Made by a program: the position numbers and the translations under genes. Positions 46,763-56,118 of a stretch of 64,000 nt of DNA are shown piece after piece; positions within the stretch are counted from its first letter, which is position 1; each line of letters opens with the position of its first letter. The notes beneath the pieces are model-generated. The model searched no databases. It saw only the letters and a list, made by a program, of their open reading frames with translations, and had not been told where the DNA came from. Origin of the DNA: Pseudoalteromonas neustonica (GTDB taxonomy: Bacteria > Pseudomonadota > Gammaproteobacteria > Enterobacterales > Alteromonadaceae). The stretch lies in the NCBI RefSeq assembly GCF_001653135.1, contig NZ_BDDS01000015.1:1-64000 (forward strand). The letters run 5' to 3'.

Positions 46763-47123
46763 AGGGCGTGTTGACCTTTGTGGATTGAAATTTGTTCAAT
46801 CTAGGAGCGATTTAATCGCGGCGCGAGGTTTGTAACCTAGCGGGCTCGATAACTGCTCCTGCGTTATTCTACTAGCTCACATCCATGTGAGAATAAGTAA
46901 AAACCGAGCAAAGCTTCCGCGTCCTGCTCACGCCCCTTACCTACATCCGTGTAGGTAACAAAGAGTTAATCGCCCCTAGGAAGAACCCTTTGGGCAGCGC
47001 ATGTTTGGCATTTATCCTGCGTTATCGCCTATTTATGGGGAACAACCACACAGTATAGGCGCTGCCTTGCCTAAATACCAAATAGACTGCTGCAAAATCA
47101 ATCACGAAAGGTCAACACGCCCT
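46763..47123 (+). repeat. MITE-like repeat family 2, copy B (longest)
   Basis: 361 bp with the AGGGCGTGTTGACCTTT / AAAGGTCAACACGCCCT ends and flanking TA. It includes an extra hairpin-forming stretch (TTATTCTACTAGCTCACATC region, about 48 bp) absent from copy A. Confidence 0.87.
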
Positions 47124-47184
47124 AGGCAAAAATCTTTATATCTAGTTGTTCTAAATAAAAATTTCAACAACGTTATAGCGTGAT

Positions 47185-47646
47185 TTAGTTCGTTAAATTG
47201 TTCAAATATTTATGCCGATTGGTATTACCCCAGACAATATGCGTAATCCCTTGCTTTTTGAATATATCAGTAGCTTCAAGACTCAAACTCAATGGCACAT
47301 CATCCGCTACAAATAACCACACTCGATCAGTCGGGAGCTCAGAGAGCATCTCAAAAATCAGTTGGTTTATAGCTTCTTTTTCACTGAGATTGTATGTTGT
47401 TTTATCATGTGAAAATCGCAACGATCCACTGCGATTCAATGAGACTCTAATGGCTGGGTTGTGCGCGCACCAGTTGCGATAACTACCACAATTATCAAGC
47501 ATTGTGCCTTTAATTACCTCAACTGCGGTCTCTTTTTGAAAAGAAAACAACATAACAAAAAAAATTAACAATACAAAACCTAAATCCATGTAAGGCTGGG
47601 TATTTAAAACGCCTGTAGTTAATCCATTTTTTCGTTTTTTTCTCAT
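47185..47646 (-). CDS. Orphan ExbD/TolR-like protein
   Basis: A 153-residue protein with one N-terminal membrane helix. QPYMDLGFVLLIFFVMLFSF has the conserved Asp found in the proton-path helix of ExbD/TolR, and the soluble periplasmic domain (SLNRSGSLRF, VWLFVADDVPL) follows the family's beta/alpha order. No ExbB/TolQ partner lies next to it. It could serve a TonB system elsewhere or a private machine. Confidence 0.7.
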   Translation of the reverse strand: MRKKRKNGLTTGVLNTQPYMDLGFVLLIFFVMLFSFQKETAVEVIKGTMLDNCGSYRNWCAHNPAIRVSLNRSGSLRFSHDKTTYNLSEKEAINQLIFEMLSELPTDRVWLFVADDVPLSLSLEATDIFKKQGITHIVWGNTNRHKYLNNLTN

Positions 47647-48010
47647 ACTGTATACTCCTGCCTAATACAGCCATTCATTTATTGGTAACTTTATAGTTTT
47701 ATTATTTATAAACAATGCGCTAATGGTAACTTTTGTATCCCTGCTGTAACTAACTCACTGAGTATTTTTATAAACGGCTCTATAATTCTTTGCGCGACAC
47801 TTCGGCTTAACCACCAGTGTGAATAACATTTTTAACGAATAACACATGTTTGTGCAAACTTTGAAATACTGTGCGCGGTATCTGACATGCTTTTTACACA
47901 GTCTTTTTTATTACTTTTTATATCTATTGCCATTAATGTTTACAGTAAACTTTACATCTGCACTGTTTAGTCACACACTAAATCATCACTAATAAGTTTC
48001 TAAAATCAGA
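47647..48010. other. Intergenic region, nothing recognised
   Basis: About 360 bp, AT-rich, between divergent genes. It presumably holds both promoters, but no clear -35/-10 pair, repeat or RNA stands out. Confidence 0.4.
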
Positions 48011-48451
48011 ATGAAATCATTTATTACACTTTGCACTATTACGCTTATGTTACTTTTAAACGGTTGTGGTAGTGAAGATTCACCAAAAGGTGAAAACAAT
48101 ACACCAGGCAATAGCGCCGCATTATTCTTTGATGTGTTATATAACGAAAAAGATCTTACTAAAGCCAGTAGTATGGCTACGCCAAAAATGGCTAGGATCA
48201 TGAAGTCCTATGGCACCGCTAAACAATTTGCACGAAACTTAATTAACATGCAATTTGATGAAGTGACGATTGAAGTTGATATGACCAATATGAGCTTGAG
48301 AGAGCAATATGGTGACAAAGCAAATATTAACCTCATTTTTACCGGCTATCTTAATGGGAATAAAGTCGATGATATGCGCAGTGTAAAAATGGTACGTAAA
48401 AAAGGCAACTGGTACGTTGATAAAATAAATGCAGACCCTTTCGCACGCTAA
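48011..48451 (+). CDS. Lipoprotein, DUF4878-like
   Basis: A 146-residue lipoprotein: lipobox LLLNGCG with Cys at about 19, then a compact NTF2-like/DUF4878-style domain (AALFFDVLYNEKDLTKAS to KKGNWYVDKINADPF). No function known. A weak hairpin GCCTTGTT / AACAAGGC lies just downstream (48470-48488). Confidence 0.78.
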   Translation: MKSFITLCTITLMLLLNGCGSEDSPKGENNTPGNSAALFFDVLYNEKDLTKASSMATPKMARIMKSYGTAKQFARNLINMQFDEVTIEVDMTNMSLREQYGDKANINLIFTGYLNGNKVDDMRSVKMVRKKGNWYVDKINADPFAR

Positions 48452-48533
48452 ATCTAAACATAATTGCAAGCCTTGTTTATAACAAGGCACGTACTTTAAC
48501 TGACTTTGCAGCCTCTAACAAATATCAGGTTAC

Positions 48534-48732
48534 CGAGGTTTGGAATCGAGCGGGCTAAGTAAACCCGCGTCCTACTCACGCCCCTAGAAAGAACCCTTTG
48601 GACAGCGCGCCTGTTTGACATTTATACTGCATTATCGCCTATTTATGAGAAACACCACACACCATAGGCGCTGCCTTGCCTAAATACCAAATAGACTGCT
48701 GCAAAATCAATCAGTAAAGGTCAACACACCCT
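48534..48732 (+). repeat. MITE-like repeat family 2, copy C (left-truncated, degenerate)
   Basis: Begins mid-element at GAGGTTTGGAATCGAGCGGG and ends AAAGGTCAACACACCCT. Most of the left half and terminal repeat is missing and there are many substitutions. Confidence 0.8.
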
Positions 48733-48974
48733 AGCTATATTCAGCCTTTGATGATTGCCCACACCCCTAATTCAAAATCCTTTTACATGTATAGCCACAC
48801 CACCCCATTCGCTAAGTGATTAAAACGCCTAAATATTGAAGCAATATGTTGTGTTTATAAAGTATAAGTAAATGCAATTTTCTCGCATTAAGATACAATG
48901 GCGCCACAATCAAAGTTATTAAATATTAGCCCCTAAGCGCTACTTTGTAGACTACGCGAAAAAGAGAACTTAAG

Positions 48975-50828
48975 ATGATCCGAACGGTACACCTCACTCT
49001 ACCAGCCTTATTATGTAGTATATCAACGTTGTCATTCGCAGCAGACGAGACCGATACAAAAAGTATAGAAAAAATCACTATTGAAGCGTCACCAACAGCG
49101 AACAAAGAACCTGTCGGTACCTTCGACTCTCCAGTTTCTAACTTAGAATACGACCCTCGGGTTGATTTACAATCACGCAATATGGCTGAAGCGCAAGCAG
49201 ATGTGACTATTCGCGGCGGTATTTTTGAAAACACTGGTTTTAGAGTCGGCAGCGCCACTTTATTTGATCCACAGTCAGGCCATTACTTTGCTGAAATTCC
49301 TATTGCGCCACAGATGTTAACGAGCCCTAAAGTCATAACAGGGGTAGATAACGCACTTTATGGTGTCAATAGTTCAGTCGGAACGGTCTCTTTTGGTTGG
49401 AAGCCAATTAACACAGGAGGTAGTGTATCGCTTGGTGCTGGTAATAATGATTTTAATCGACAAAGCTTACATGGCGCTGTTAGCCTACCGCTAGAGGGAG
49501 TTAATGAGTGGCGTGTGGGAGTTGAAGGTGAGTTTTCTCACTCTCAAAGCGATGGCTCAATTGATAATGGCGATCATGACTTTAGCCGCGCATCAACACG
49601 TGTACAATTAACCGGCCCTCAATCACAAACCGACCTGTTCTTTGGCTATCAAGAAAAGTTTTTTGGCTGGCCAAATATGTATACGCCATTTAATGTAAAT
49701 GAAACCGAAGATCTTGAAACCCGCTTAGTGATGCTAAACCATCAGCAAGAATACGCAGCCGACAGTGAGTTTGAAATATCTGCATATTATCGTAAACATA
49801 ACGACCATTATGTTTTTTCACGTGAAAACCCATCTATGTTTGAGGCGTTTCATGAGAGCGAAGTAAAATCACTGGCGCTCTCAGGTCGTCATGCTCGCAA
49901 TGATTCATTCGCGCTCAATTACTCTGCGCAGTATATTGAAGATTCGATTGAATCAACGACTTTAGAAAATAACTTTACGTCGCGCAGTTACTATAAGGTC
50001 AGTATTTTACCTGAATATAAAGTAACACTTGAAACTAATCAAAGCATTACTATGCGCCTTGGTGCCACTTTTGACGATACAAATAGAGACGATTCTGACA
50101 TTTCACTCATTGGTGATGTTACTTGGAATACAGTAACCCAAGATGGTACTGAACGAGCACTTTATTTATCGTACGCACAAGCAAGCCAAGTGGCTGGTTA
50201 TACTGCCATTGGCGGTAGTGACTCTGGAGGCTTATTTAGAAGTAACTATTCGCTTGAACGTGAAGTAACTAAAAACCTAGAACTAGGCTTACTTTTTGAG
50301 CAGCAAAATTGGGTGTTTAACTCTGCCCTCTTTTATCGCCAAGATGAAAATTTAACCGATTGGACCTACAGTTTAAATTCAACATCAGCCCGCTTTGCAA
50401 ACCCGGTTGATATTGATACATCTGGCGTTGAATTTTTTGCCACTAAACATTTTGATACCGCAGAAGTTATTGCAAGCTACACCTTCTTAAATAAATCAGA
50501 AGATTATGGCGTTGCAGACATAGATGCCAGTTTTTACGCATTAAACTACCCTGATCACAGGCTAACCCTTGGCGCGATTTGGACCCCAAGCGATTTACTT
50601 GAGTTTCGCATTGATAATGAATGGCGTAAACAACACGAAAACACGCTTAGAAATGGTGATGATGACGCGTTATTTACGCACCTAACCTTAAAAATAACGC
50701 CACATCAATTTGAAAACTTTTTTATTACGCTTGCAGCGGATAACGTGTGGGGCGAATCATTTGAAGAGATCCCAGGCACCCCAGGACGTGGTGAACAATA
50801 TACACTCAGTGCAACCTACAGCTGGTAA
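48975..50828 (+). CDS. TonB-dependent receptor, substrate unknown
   Basis: A 617-residue receptor about the size of BtuB. It has a signal peptide (cut after SFA), a degenerate TonB box near IEKITIEAS, a plug domain (ADVTIRGGIFENTGF, GVDNALYGVNSSVG) and a beta barrel ending YTLSATYSW. I see no cobalamin-riboswitch or Fur-type signal upstream. The leader holds the family-2 repeat remnant 240 nt away. Confidence 0.9.
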   Translation: MIRTVHLTLPALLCSISTLSFAADETDTKSIEKITIEASPTANKEPVGTFDSPVSNLEYDPRVDLQSRNMAEAQADVTIRGGIFENTGFRVGSATLFDPQSGHYFAEIPIAPQMLTSPKVITGVDNALYGVNSSVGTVSFGWKPINTGGSVSLGAGNNDFNRQSLHGAVSLPLEGVNEWRVGVEGEFSHSQSDGSIDNGDHDFSRASTRVQLTGPQSQTDLFFGYQEKFFGWPNMYTPFNVNETEDLETRLVMLNHQQEYAADSEFEISAYYRKHNDHYVFSRENPSMFEAFHESEVKSLALSGRHARNDSFALNYSAQYIEDSIESTTLENNFTSRSYYKVSILPEYKVTLETNQSITMRLGATFDDTNRDDSDISLIGDVTWNTVTQDGTERALYLSYAQASQVAGYTAIGGSDSGGLFRSNYSLEREVTKNLELGLLFEQQNWVFNSALFYRQDENLTDWTYSLNSTSARFANPVDIDTSGVEFFATKHFDTAEVIASYTFLNKSEDYGVADIDASFYALNYPDHRLTLGAIWTPSDLLEFRIDNEWRKQHENTLRNGDDDALFTHLTLKITPHQFENFFITLAADNVWGESFEEIPGTPGRGEQYTLSATYSW

Positions 50829-50865
50829 CAGCATATAAAGCCTTCGCAAAGGAGGCTTTAGTTCC

Positions 50866-51142
50866 TATACCCAAACCATCTCAAGATGCTGTTTCAGTAG
50901 GAATTTAAAGCGATTTAGGCAAGGTATTGATTGCAAGCAATAGTGATTTTATTATTAAAATCAATCCCTTATAAAATTAGCGCAGTATAAATCGCTTTAA
51001 AACCAACCCGTTGGGCGTTTCACAGGGACTTACTCTCATCGTTGTTACTTCTTAAAAAGGATGGCCATTGTTGCAAAGTAACGCCTTGATATTAAGCTCC
51101 TGTGAAACGCTGAATTCTGCATCTTGAGGTGGCTTGGGTATA
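50866..51142 (-). repeat. MITE-like repeat family 1, copy 3
   Basis: 277 bp; its reverse complement aligns with copy 1 (9606-9870) along the whole length, including both internal hairpin halves. Ends are TATACCCAAACCATCTCAAG and CTTGGGTATA. Confidence 0.87.
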
Positions 51143-51216
51143 TAACCTAAGCAAAAACGCCCTATAAACATTCTTCAAACCAATGACGCGTAAAAAATGT
51201 GTGTATAAATTTTACG

Positions 51217-51480
51217 TTAGGTCAGCTCTTCTAGCTCTGTGATCAACGCTAAAGCATGTGCGTTACTGGTACCGCAAACATCCAAAGTAGCACTAAAATC
51301 ACTGCACACTTTAGGGCGACTTTCATCGCCAAATAGTTTGCATAAATTGCCTTCATCCAGCTGAATACAACGTTCTCCGGCCTTTTTACCATTAGGCATG
51401 CCGGGAATTGGCGAGCTGATACTTGGCGCAATACAGCACGCACCACACCCTAAACGACACGTCATTGTTAATGTATTCAT
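51217..51480 (-). CDS. YkgJ-family cysteine-cluster protein
   Basis: An 87-residue zinc/iron-chelating protein of the YkgJ kind. The cysteines lie in CRLGCGACCIAP, CIQLDEGNLC, and CSDFSATLDVCG. It probably binds a metal cluster; role unknown. Single gene. Confidence 0.85.
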   Translation of the reverse strand: MNTLTMTCRLGCGACCIAPSISSPIPGMPNGKKAGERCIQLDEGNLCKLFGDESRPKVCSDFSATLDVCGTSNAHALALITELEELT

Positions 51481-51606
51481 ACTTGCCCTTTTTGTACCTT
51501 ACTTATCTACTTTGTTAACTGTGTAATGACTTGTTACATCTTCATACGGTTTTAAAATATTTTATTCTCTATAATTACTCTGTCACCTAATTATGAGGAA
51601 AGCCCT

Positions 51607-52779
51607 GTGGCTACTAAAAAACAAATTATTCTACCTATCGCGGTACTGGTTGGCGGGATTGCACTTGCTGCAGGCTTCTCTTCAATGAAGAAACCACCAG
51701 AAGAAAAACCAGCAGTTGATACTCGCCCGTTAGTATCAACAACGGCTGTCCACCTTGACCCAATAAACTTGGATGTAAAATCCTATGGTGTAGTAAAAGC
51801 AAAAGATCACACCATGCTAGTTGCCCAAGTAAGTGGGCAAGTTGTATTTGTCTCTGAGCAATTTGTTCAAGGCGGATTCGTCAAACAGGGCGATATTCTA
51901 GCACGAATTGATCCAAATGATTATGAAGCTGCATTGATTGAAGCACAGGCTGGCATGGCACAAGCAAGCGCTGATTTAGAAATTGAACGTGCTCAAGCAC
52001 ATGTAGCACAAGCTGAGTGGGATCGCATCAAAGATAATTCAAGCCAAGTAATTCCATCGCAGTTGTATTTACGTAAGCCACAACTAGCAGAAAAACTAGC
52101 CCGCTATCGTGCGGCGCAAGCCTCTGAAAAACGAGCTAAACGTAATTTAGAGCGTACATATATCAAAGCCCCTTATGATGCAATTATTGCAGCGCGTGAT
52201 ATTAGTTTAGGCAGCGTGGTCAATCCAGGTAATAAATTTGGTGAATTAAGCTCAACTTCCATTGCAGAAATACGCCTTCCAGTTGCAGACAAAGAACTGC
52301 AATATTTGATTAATGGTGGTATTGGCGCCACAGTCACTCTTAGTGCTGATTTTGCAGGGAAACCAACGCAATGGCAGGCAAAAGTAGTTCGCAGTGAAGG
52401 CGTGATTGATCAAAAAAGCCGCATGAGCTATTTAGTCGCACAAATTGCAACCCCATATGCTAGTGAGCAACCTTTGCGTTTTGGCTCTTACATTAATGCG
52501 ACTATTTCAGGGCGTGAATTAAACAATGCGATTGTTGTACCGCACCATTTAGTAAAGGACGGCAAAATTGTCGTACTCAACGATGATTTAACATTATCAT
52601 TCAAAACAATTGATATAGTTAGAGAATACAACGGCATGGTGATAGCATCACAAGGCCTAACGGAAGGTCAACAACTAATAACCTCTGCGCTTGAGTACCC
52701 AAGTGAAGGTATGCTGGTAAAAATTAATGATGCTGACAAGCCTCTTGGTGCAACCCAACTTGCATTGAAAGAGGAATAA
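51607..52779 (+). CDS. RND efflux periplasmic adaptor (MFP)
   Basis: A 390-residue membrane-fusion protein anchored by an N-terminal helix (about 7-26). It has a lipoyl half-motif (GQVVFVSEQFVQGGFVKQGD), a helical hairpin (100-180), a beta-barrel domain and a membrane-proximal domain. GTG start, with GAGGAAA upstream. It bridges the RND pump encoded 3 nt later to an outer-membrane channel not encoded here. Confidence 0.93.
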   Translation: MATKKQIILPIAVLVGGIALAAGFSSMKKPPEEKPAVDTRPLVSTTAVHLDPINLDVKSYGVVKAKDHTMLVAQVSGQVVFVSEQFVQGGFVKQGDILARIDPNDYEAALIEAQAGMAQASADLEIERAQAHVAQAEWDRIKDNSSQVIPSQLYLRKPQLAEKLARYRAAQASEKRAKRNLERTYIKAPYDAIIAARDISLGSVVNPGNKFGELSSTSIAEIRLPVADKELQYLINGGIGATVTLSADFAGKPTQWQAKVVRSEGVIDQKSRMSYLVAQIATPYASEQPLRFGSYINATISGRELNNAIVVPHHLVKDGKIVVLNDDLTLSFKTIDIVREYNGMVIASQGLTEGQQLITSALEYPSEGMLVKINDADKPLGATQLALKEE

Positions 52780-52782
52780 AAA

Positions 52783-55700
52783 ATGACCATTCATAGCGAA
52801 AAGGGCTTAATTGCTTGGTTTGCTCGCAACCCTGTTGCGGCCAACCTCTTAATGATTTTTATTCTCGTGGGCGGCATTTTAACGGCGTTTTCTATTCGTA
52901 AACAAATGTTTCCGCAGTTTGAAAATAACTGGATCAGCGTGCAAGCGGTGTATCCTGGTGCAGCGCCACAAGAAGTAGAAGAAGGCATTACCATCAAGGT
53001 CGAAGAAGCACTTGAAGGCCTTGAAGGTATAAAACGTAAAATCACCTACTCAAACCGCAGTTTTTCTCAAGCATGGATTGAAGTCGCAGAAAAATACGAC
53101 ACCCAAGAAGTACTAGATGAAATAAAGATGCAAGTTGACTCAATCAACACTTTTCCAGCTGAAATGGAACGCCCTGTTGTTCGTCACGATAAGTTTGAGC
53201 AAGAAGTAATGATACTCGCTCTGTATGGCGATATGTCGAACCATCAGCTCAAAGAGCTGGGCAATAATATTAAAGATGAACTCCAAGCCCTGCCATTAAT
53301 AAACCTCGTTGAATTTAACAGTGGCTTAGACTATGAAATAGGCATTGAAGTCAGTCCAGATAAACTACGTGAATATGGCCTAACCTTTAGGGATATTTCA
53401 GGGGCTGTACGCGCGTTTTCAGCCAATATGTCAGCGGGGCAAATACGCTCTGAGAATGGCTATATTTCAATGCGGGTTGAAAAACAAGCGTACCGTGGTA
53501 ATGAATTTGAAAAGCTTCCTCTAATTTTACTCCCTGATGGCGCACAAGTCTTTTTAGGCGACGTTGCGACCATCAACGATGGCTTTGAAGAAGGCTTACA
53601 ATACTCTAAATACAATGGTAAAAACTCACTCTCATTTGAAGTCAACGCGTCAAAAGATCAAGACATTACTAAAATTGCTAAAGTCCTCAAGCAATACCTT
53701 GCAGATAAAGCCGATACATTACCTGCGGGCGTAAAGTTAACCCCTATTGTTGATCTAACTTACTACCTTGAAGGTCGATTAGATATGATGATCGATAACA
53801 TGGTATGGGGCGGCATTTTGGTTATGGTGGTACTCGCCTTATTTTTACCACTGCGCTTAGCTTTTTGGGTAATGATGGGTTTACCTGTGTCGTTCCTTGG
53901 CGCATTTTTGATGATGCCAGTGGGCTTTTTAGATGTCACAATTAACTTAGCATCGCTGTTTGCCTTTATATTAGTGCTAGGAATTGTCGTTGATGACGCG
54001 ATAGTCGTAGGTGAATCTGCCAGTGCCGAAATAGAAAAGTACGGCCACAGTCTTGATAATGTTGTACGCGGCGTTAAACGCGTTGCTATGCCCGCCACTT
54101 TTGGTGTATTAACCACCATTGCAGCTTTTTTACCGCAAACTTTAGCTACAGGCCCAGGTGCTGCGTTTTCTAAAGCCATTGGTGGCGTTATTATTCTATG
54201 TTTGATTTTCTCGTTAATTGAGTCAAAACTTATTTTACCTGCGCATATTGCCGCAATGAATCCACGTAAACCAAACCCTAAAAATCCACTGCACCGCTTA
54301 CGTAACGTAATGGATGGCGGATTAAGACGCTTTGTAGAAAATTATTACACACCGTTTATTAGTCGCTGTATTCATTATCGCTATACCGTTATTATTGGCT
54401 TTGTCTGTGTATTAATCGTCAGCGGCGGTATGTTTGCAGGTGGCCTCGTTAAGTTTGTTGCTAACCCTAAAATACCTCATGACTTTCCGCGTATTTCCGT
54501 CGAAATGAACTTAGCATCATCAGAGCAAGCAACACTAGAAACTGCGCGTAAAATTGAGCAAGTCATTATAAATGTTGATAATCAGCTTAAAGAACAATAT
54601 GGCACTGCTATGGTTCGTGATTTATCAGTAAGCTTACGCGGTCGTACTAATGCCAGCATCATGGCGATATTGGTTGAGCCAGACCTACGCCCTATTGATA
54701 CCTTTGCATTAAGTGCACTTTGGCGTGAACAAATGCCACCTCTGTCTGGTGTTAAAACATTAACCATTCAAGATAGCATTATGAATGGGGGCCGAGATGA
54801 TGGCGATATTAGCTTCCGTCTTGAAGGTAAAAACGTTGATAAACTTAAAGAAGTTGCCGCAAAACTGAAAGAAAAACTTAATACATTGGAAGGCGTGGGT
54901 GATGTAAATGACTCAATGCAAAGTGCAACAGATGAAGTACAACTTGATTTAAAACCACTTGCTTACAGTATGGGATTAACCCTTGCTGATGTTGCTTCCC
55001 AAGTAAGCTTTAGCTACTACGGCCTTGAAGCACAGCGCATTCTTCGCGATGGCGAAGAGATTAAGGTGATGATCCGCTACCCTGAAGATGCCCGTAACTC
55101 AATCAGCGACATTGACAGTGTACGTATTGTTACGCCAAGTGGCGCGGAAGTACCGCTGGCTGAAGTCGCCGAAGTTAAATTAGTTGATGGTGTGAATAGC
55201 ATTCGCCGTGAAAACTCTAAACGTACCATTAATGTGTGGGCATCTGTTGATACTGATCAAGTTGAACCGTTTGCCATCGCAGAGCAAATTCGCGATGAAT
55301 ATTTACCTTCATTATTAAAAAGTTACCCCGGTGTACAGAGCAGTGTTGCTGGACGTATTCAAGAAGAGATGGACAGCGTTGCAGAGCAAGTACGTGATTT
55401 TGCTTTATCAATGATGATTATTTTTGCACTTTTAGCAATTCCGCTACGATCATACTCGCAGCCATTAATTATTATGTCGGTGATACCGTTTGGTGTCATA
55501 GGTGCCATGTTTGGCCACATGGTACTGGGTATGACGATGAGTGGTTTGTCAATTTTCGGTATTATCGCGGTGGCCGGTGTGGTGGTAAATGACTCGCTGG
55601 TTATGGTTGATTTTGTAAATAAAGCGCGCGCTGATGGCGTTGCAATTAAAGATGCCGTAACTCAAGCAGGCGCACGACGCTTTAGAGCAATACTACTCAC

Positions 55701-55944
55701 CTCTATCACTACATTTATTGGTGTAATGCCCATCATTATGGAAACCAGTCTACAAGCGAAGATTGTTATTCCGATGGCAGTGTCACTTGCGTTTGGCGTA
55801 CTGTTTGCCACGGTTATCACTTTAATACTGATCCCATGCCAATACGTGGCGCTAGAAGATGCCAAACGAGTTATTCGTAAATGGCGTGGTAAAGAAGCGC
55901 TAGTCGATGGTCAACCTGTTGCAGTAACGCCAACCAATACATAA
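52783..55944 (+). CDS. RND-family efflux permease
   Basis: A 1053-residue AcrB-fold inner-membrane pump with 12 helices and two large periplasmic loops. The proton-relay Asp pair is in VLGIVVDDAIVVGE (TM4), and the TM1 lead FARNPVAANLLMIF is typical. It probably exports hydrophobic compounds; it belongs to the branch with short adaptors found in marine bacteria. Confidence 0.94.
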   Translation: MTIHSEKGLIAWFARNPVAANLLMIFILVGGILTAFSIRKQMFPQFENNWISVQAVYPGAAPQEVEEGITIKVEEALEGLEGIKRKITYSNRSFSQAWIEVAEKYDTQEVLDEIKMQVDSINTFPAEMERPVVRHDKFEQEVMILALYGDMSNHQLKELGNNIKDELQALPLINLVEFNSGLDYEIGIEVSPDKLREYGLTFRDISGAVRAFSANMSAGQIRSENGYISMRVEKQAYRGNEFEKLPLILLPDGAQVFLGDVATINDGFEEGLQYSKYNGKNSLSFEVNASKDQDITKIAKVLKQYLADKADTLPAGVKLTPIVDLTYYLEGRLDMMIDNMVWGGILVMVVLALFLPLRLAFWVMMGLPVSFLGAFLMMPVGFLDVTINLASLFAFILVLGIVVDDAIVVGESASAEIEKYGHSLDNVVRGVKRVAMPATFGVLTTIAAFLPQTLATGPGAAFSKAIGGVIILCLIFSLIESKLILPAHIAAMNPRKPNPKNPLHRLRNVMDGGLRRFVENYYTPFISRCIHYRYTVIIGFVCVLIVSGGMFAGGLVKFVANPKIPHDFPRISVEMNLASSEQATLETARKIEQVIINVDNQLKEQYGTAMVRDLSVSLRGRTNASIMAILVEPDLRPIDTFALSALWREQMPPLSGVKTLTIQDSIMNGGRDDGDISFRLEGKNVDKLKEVAAKLKEKLNTLEGVGDVNDSMQSATDEVQLDLKPLAYSMGLTLADVASQVSFSYYGLEAQRILRDGEEIKVMIRYPEDARNSISDIDSVRIVTPSGAEVPLAEVAEVKLVDGVNSIRRENSKRTINVWASVDTDQVEPFAIAEQIRDEYLPSLLKSYPGVQSSVAGRIQEEMDSVAEQVRDFALSMMIIFALLAIPLRSYSQPLIIMSVIPFGVIGAMFGHMVLGMTMSGLSIFGIIAVAGVVVNDSLVMVDFVNKARADGVAIKDAVTQAGARRFRAILLTSITTFIGVMPIIMETSLQAKIVIPMAVSLAFGVLFATVITLILIPCQYVALEDAKRVIRKWRGKEALVDGQPVAVTPTNT

Positions 55945-55965
55945 AATTTAACATCCCAACCAACT

Positions 55966-55996
55966 AGCCCGCACTGTTTACAGTGCGGGCTTTTTT
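55966..55996 (+). terminator. Terminator after the RND operon
   Basis: AGCCCGCACTG / CAGTGCGGGCT with a TTTA loop, then TTTTT. Confidence 0.92.
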
Positions 55997-56118
55997 ATAT
56001 TAATAATCACAACAACCGTGAATTTAGTACATAAAATCAACATTATAATTATTTACTTAGCACACAATCCACGCTACAAATAGACGATAAAACGAACTAA
56101 AAACAAATAAGGACGCAC

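Noticed and set aside
48733..48974. Cobalamin riboswitch upstream of the BtuB-sized receptor
   Set aside because: No B12-box or the usual conserved core is visible, and the first half of the gap is a mobile-repeat remnant.
9606..51142. CRISPR array from recurring 20-25 bp motifs
   Set aside because: The motifs are inverted ends of dispersed elements tens of kb apart, not regularly spaced direct repeats.
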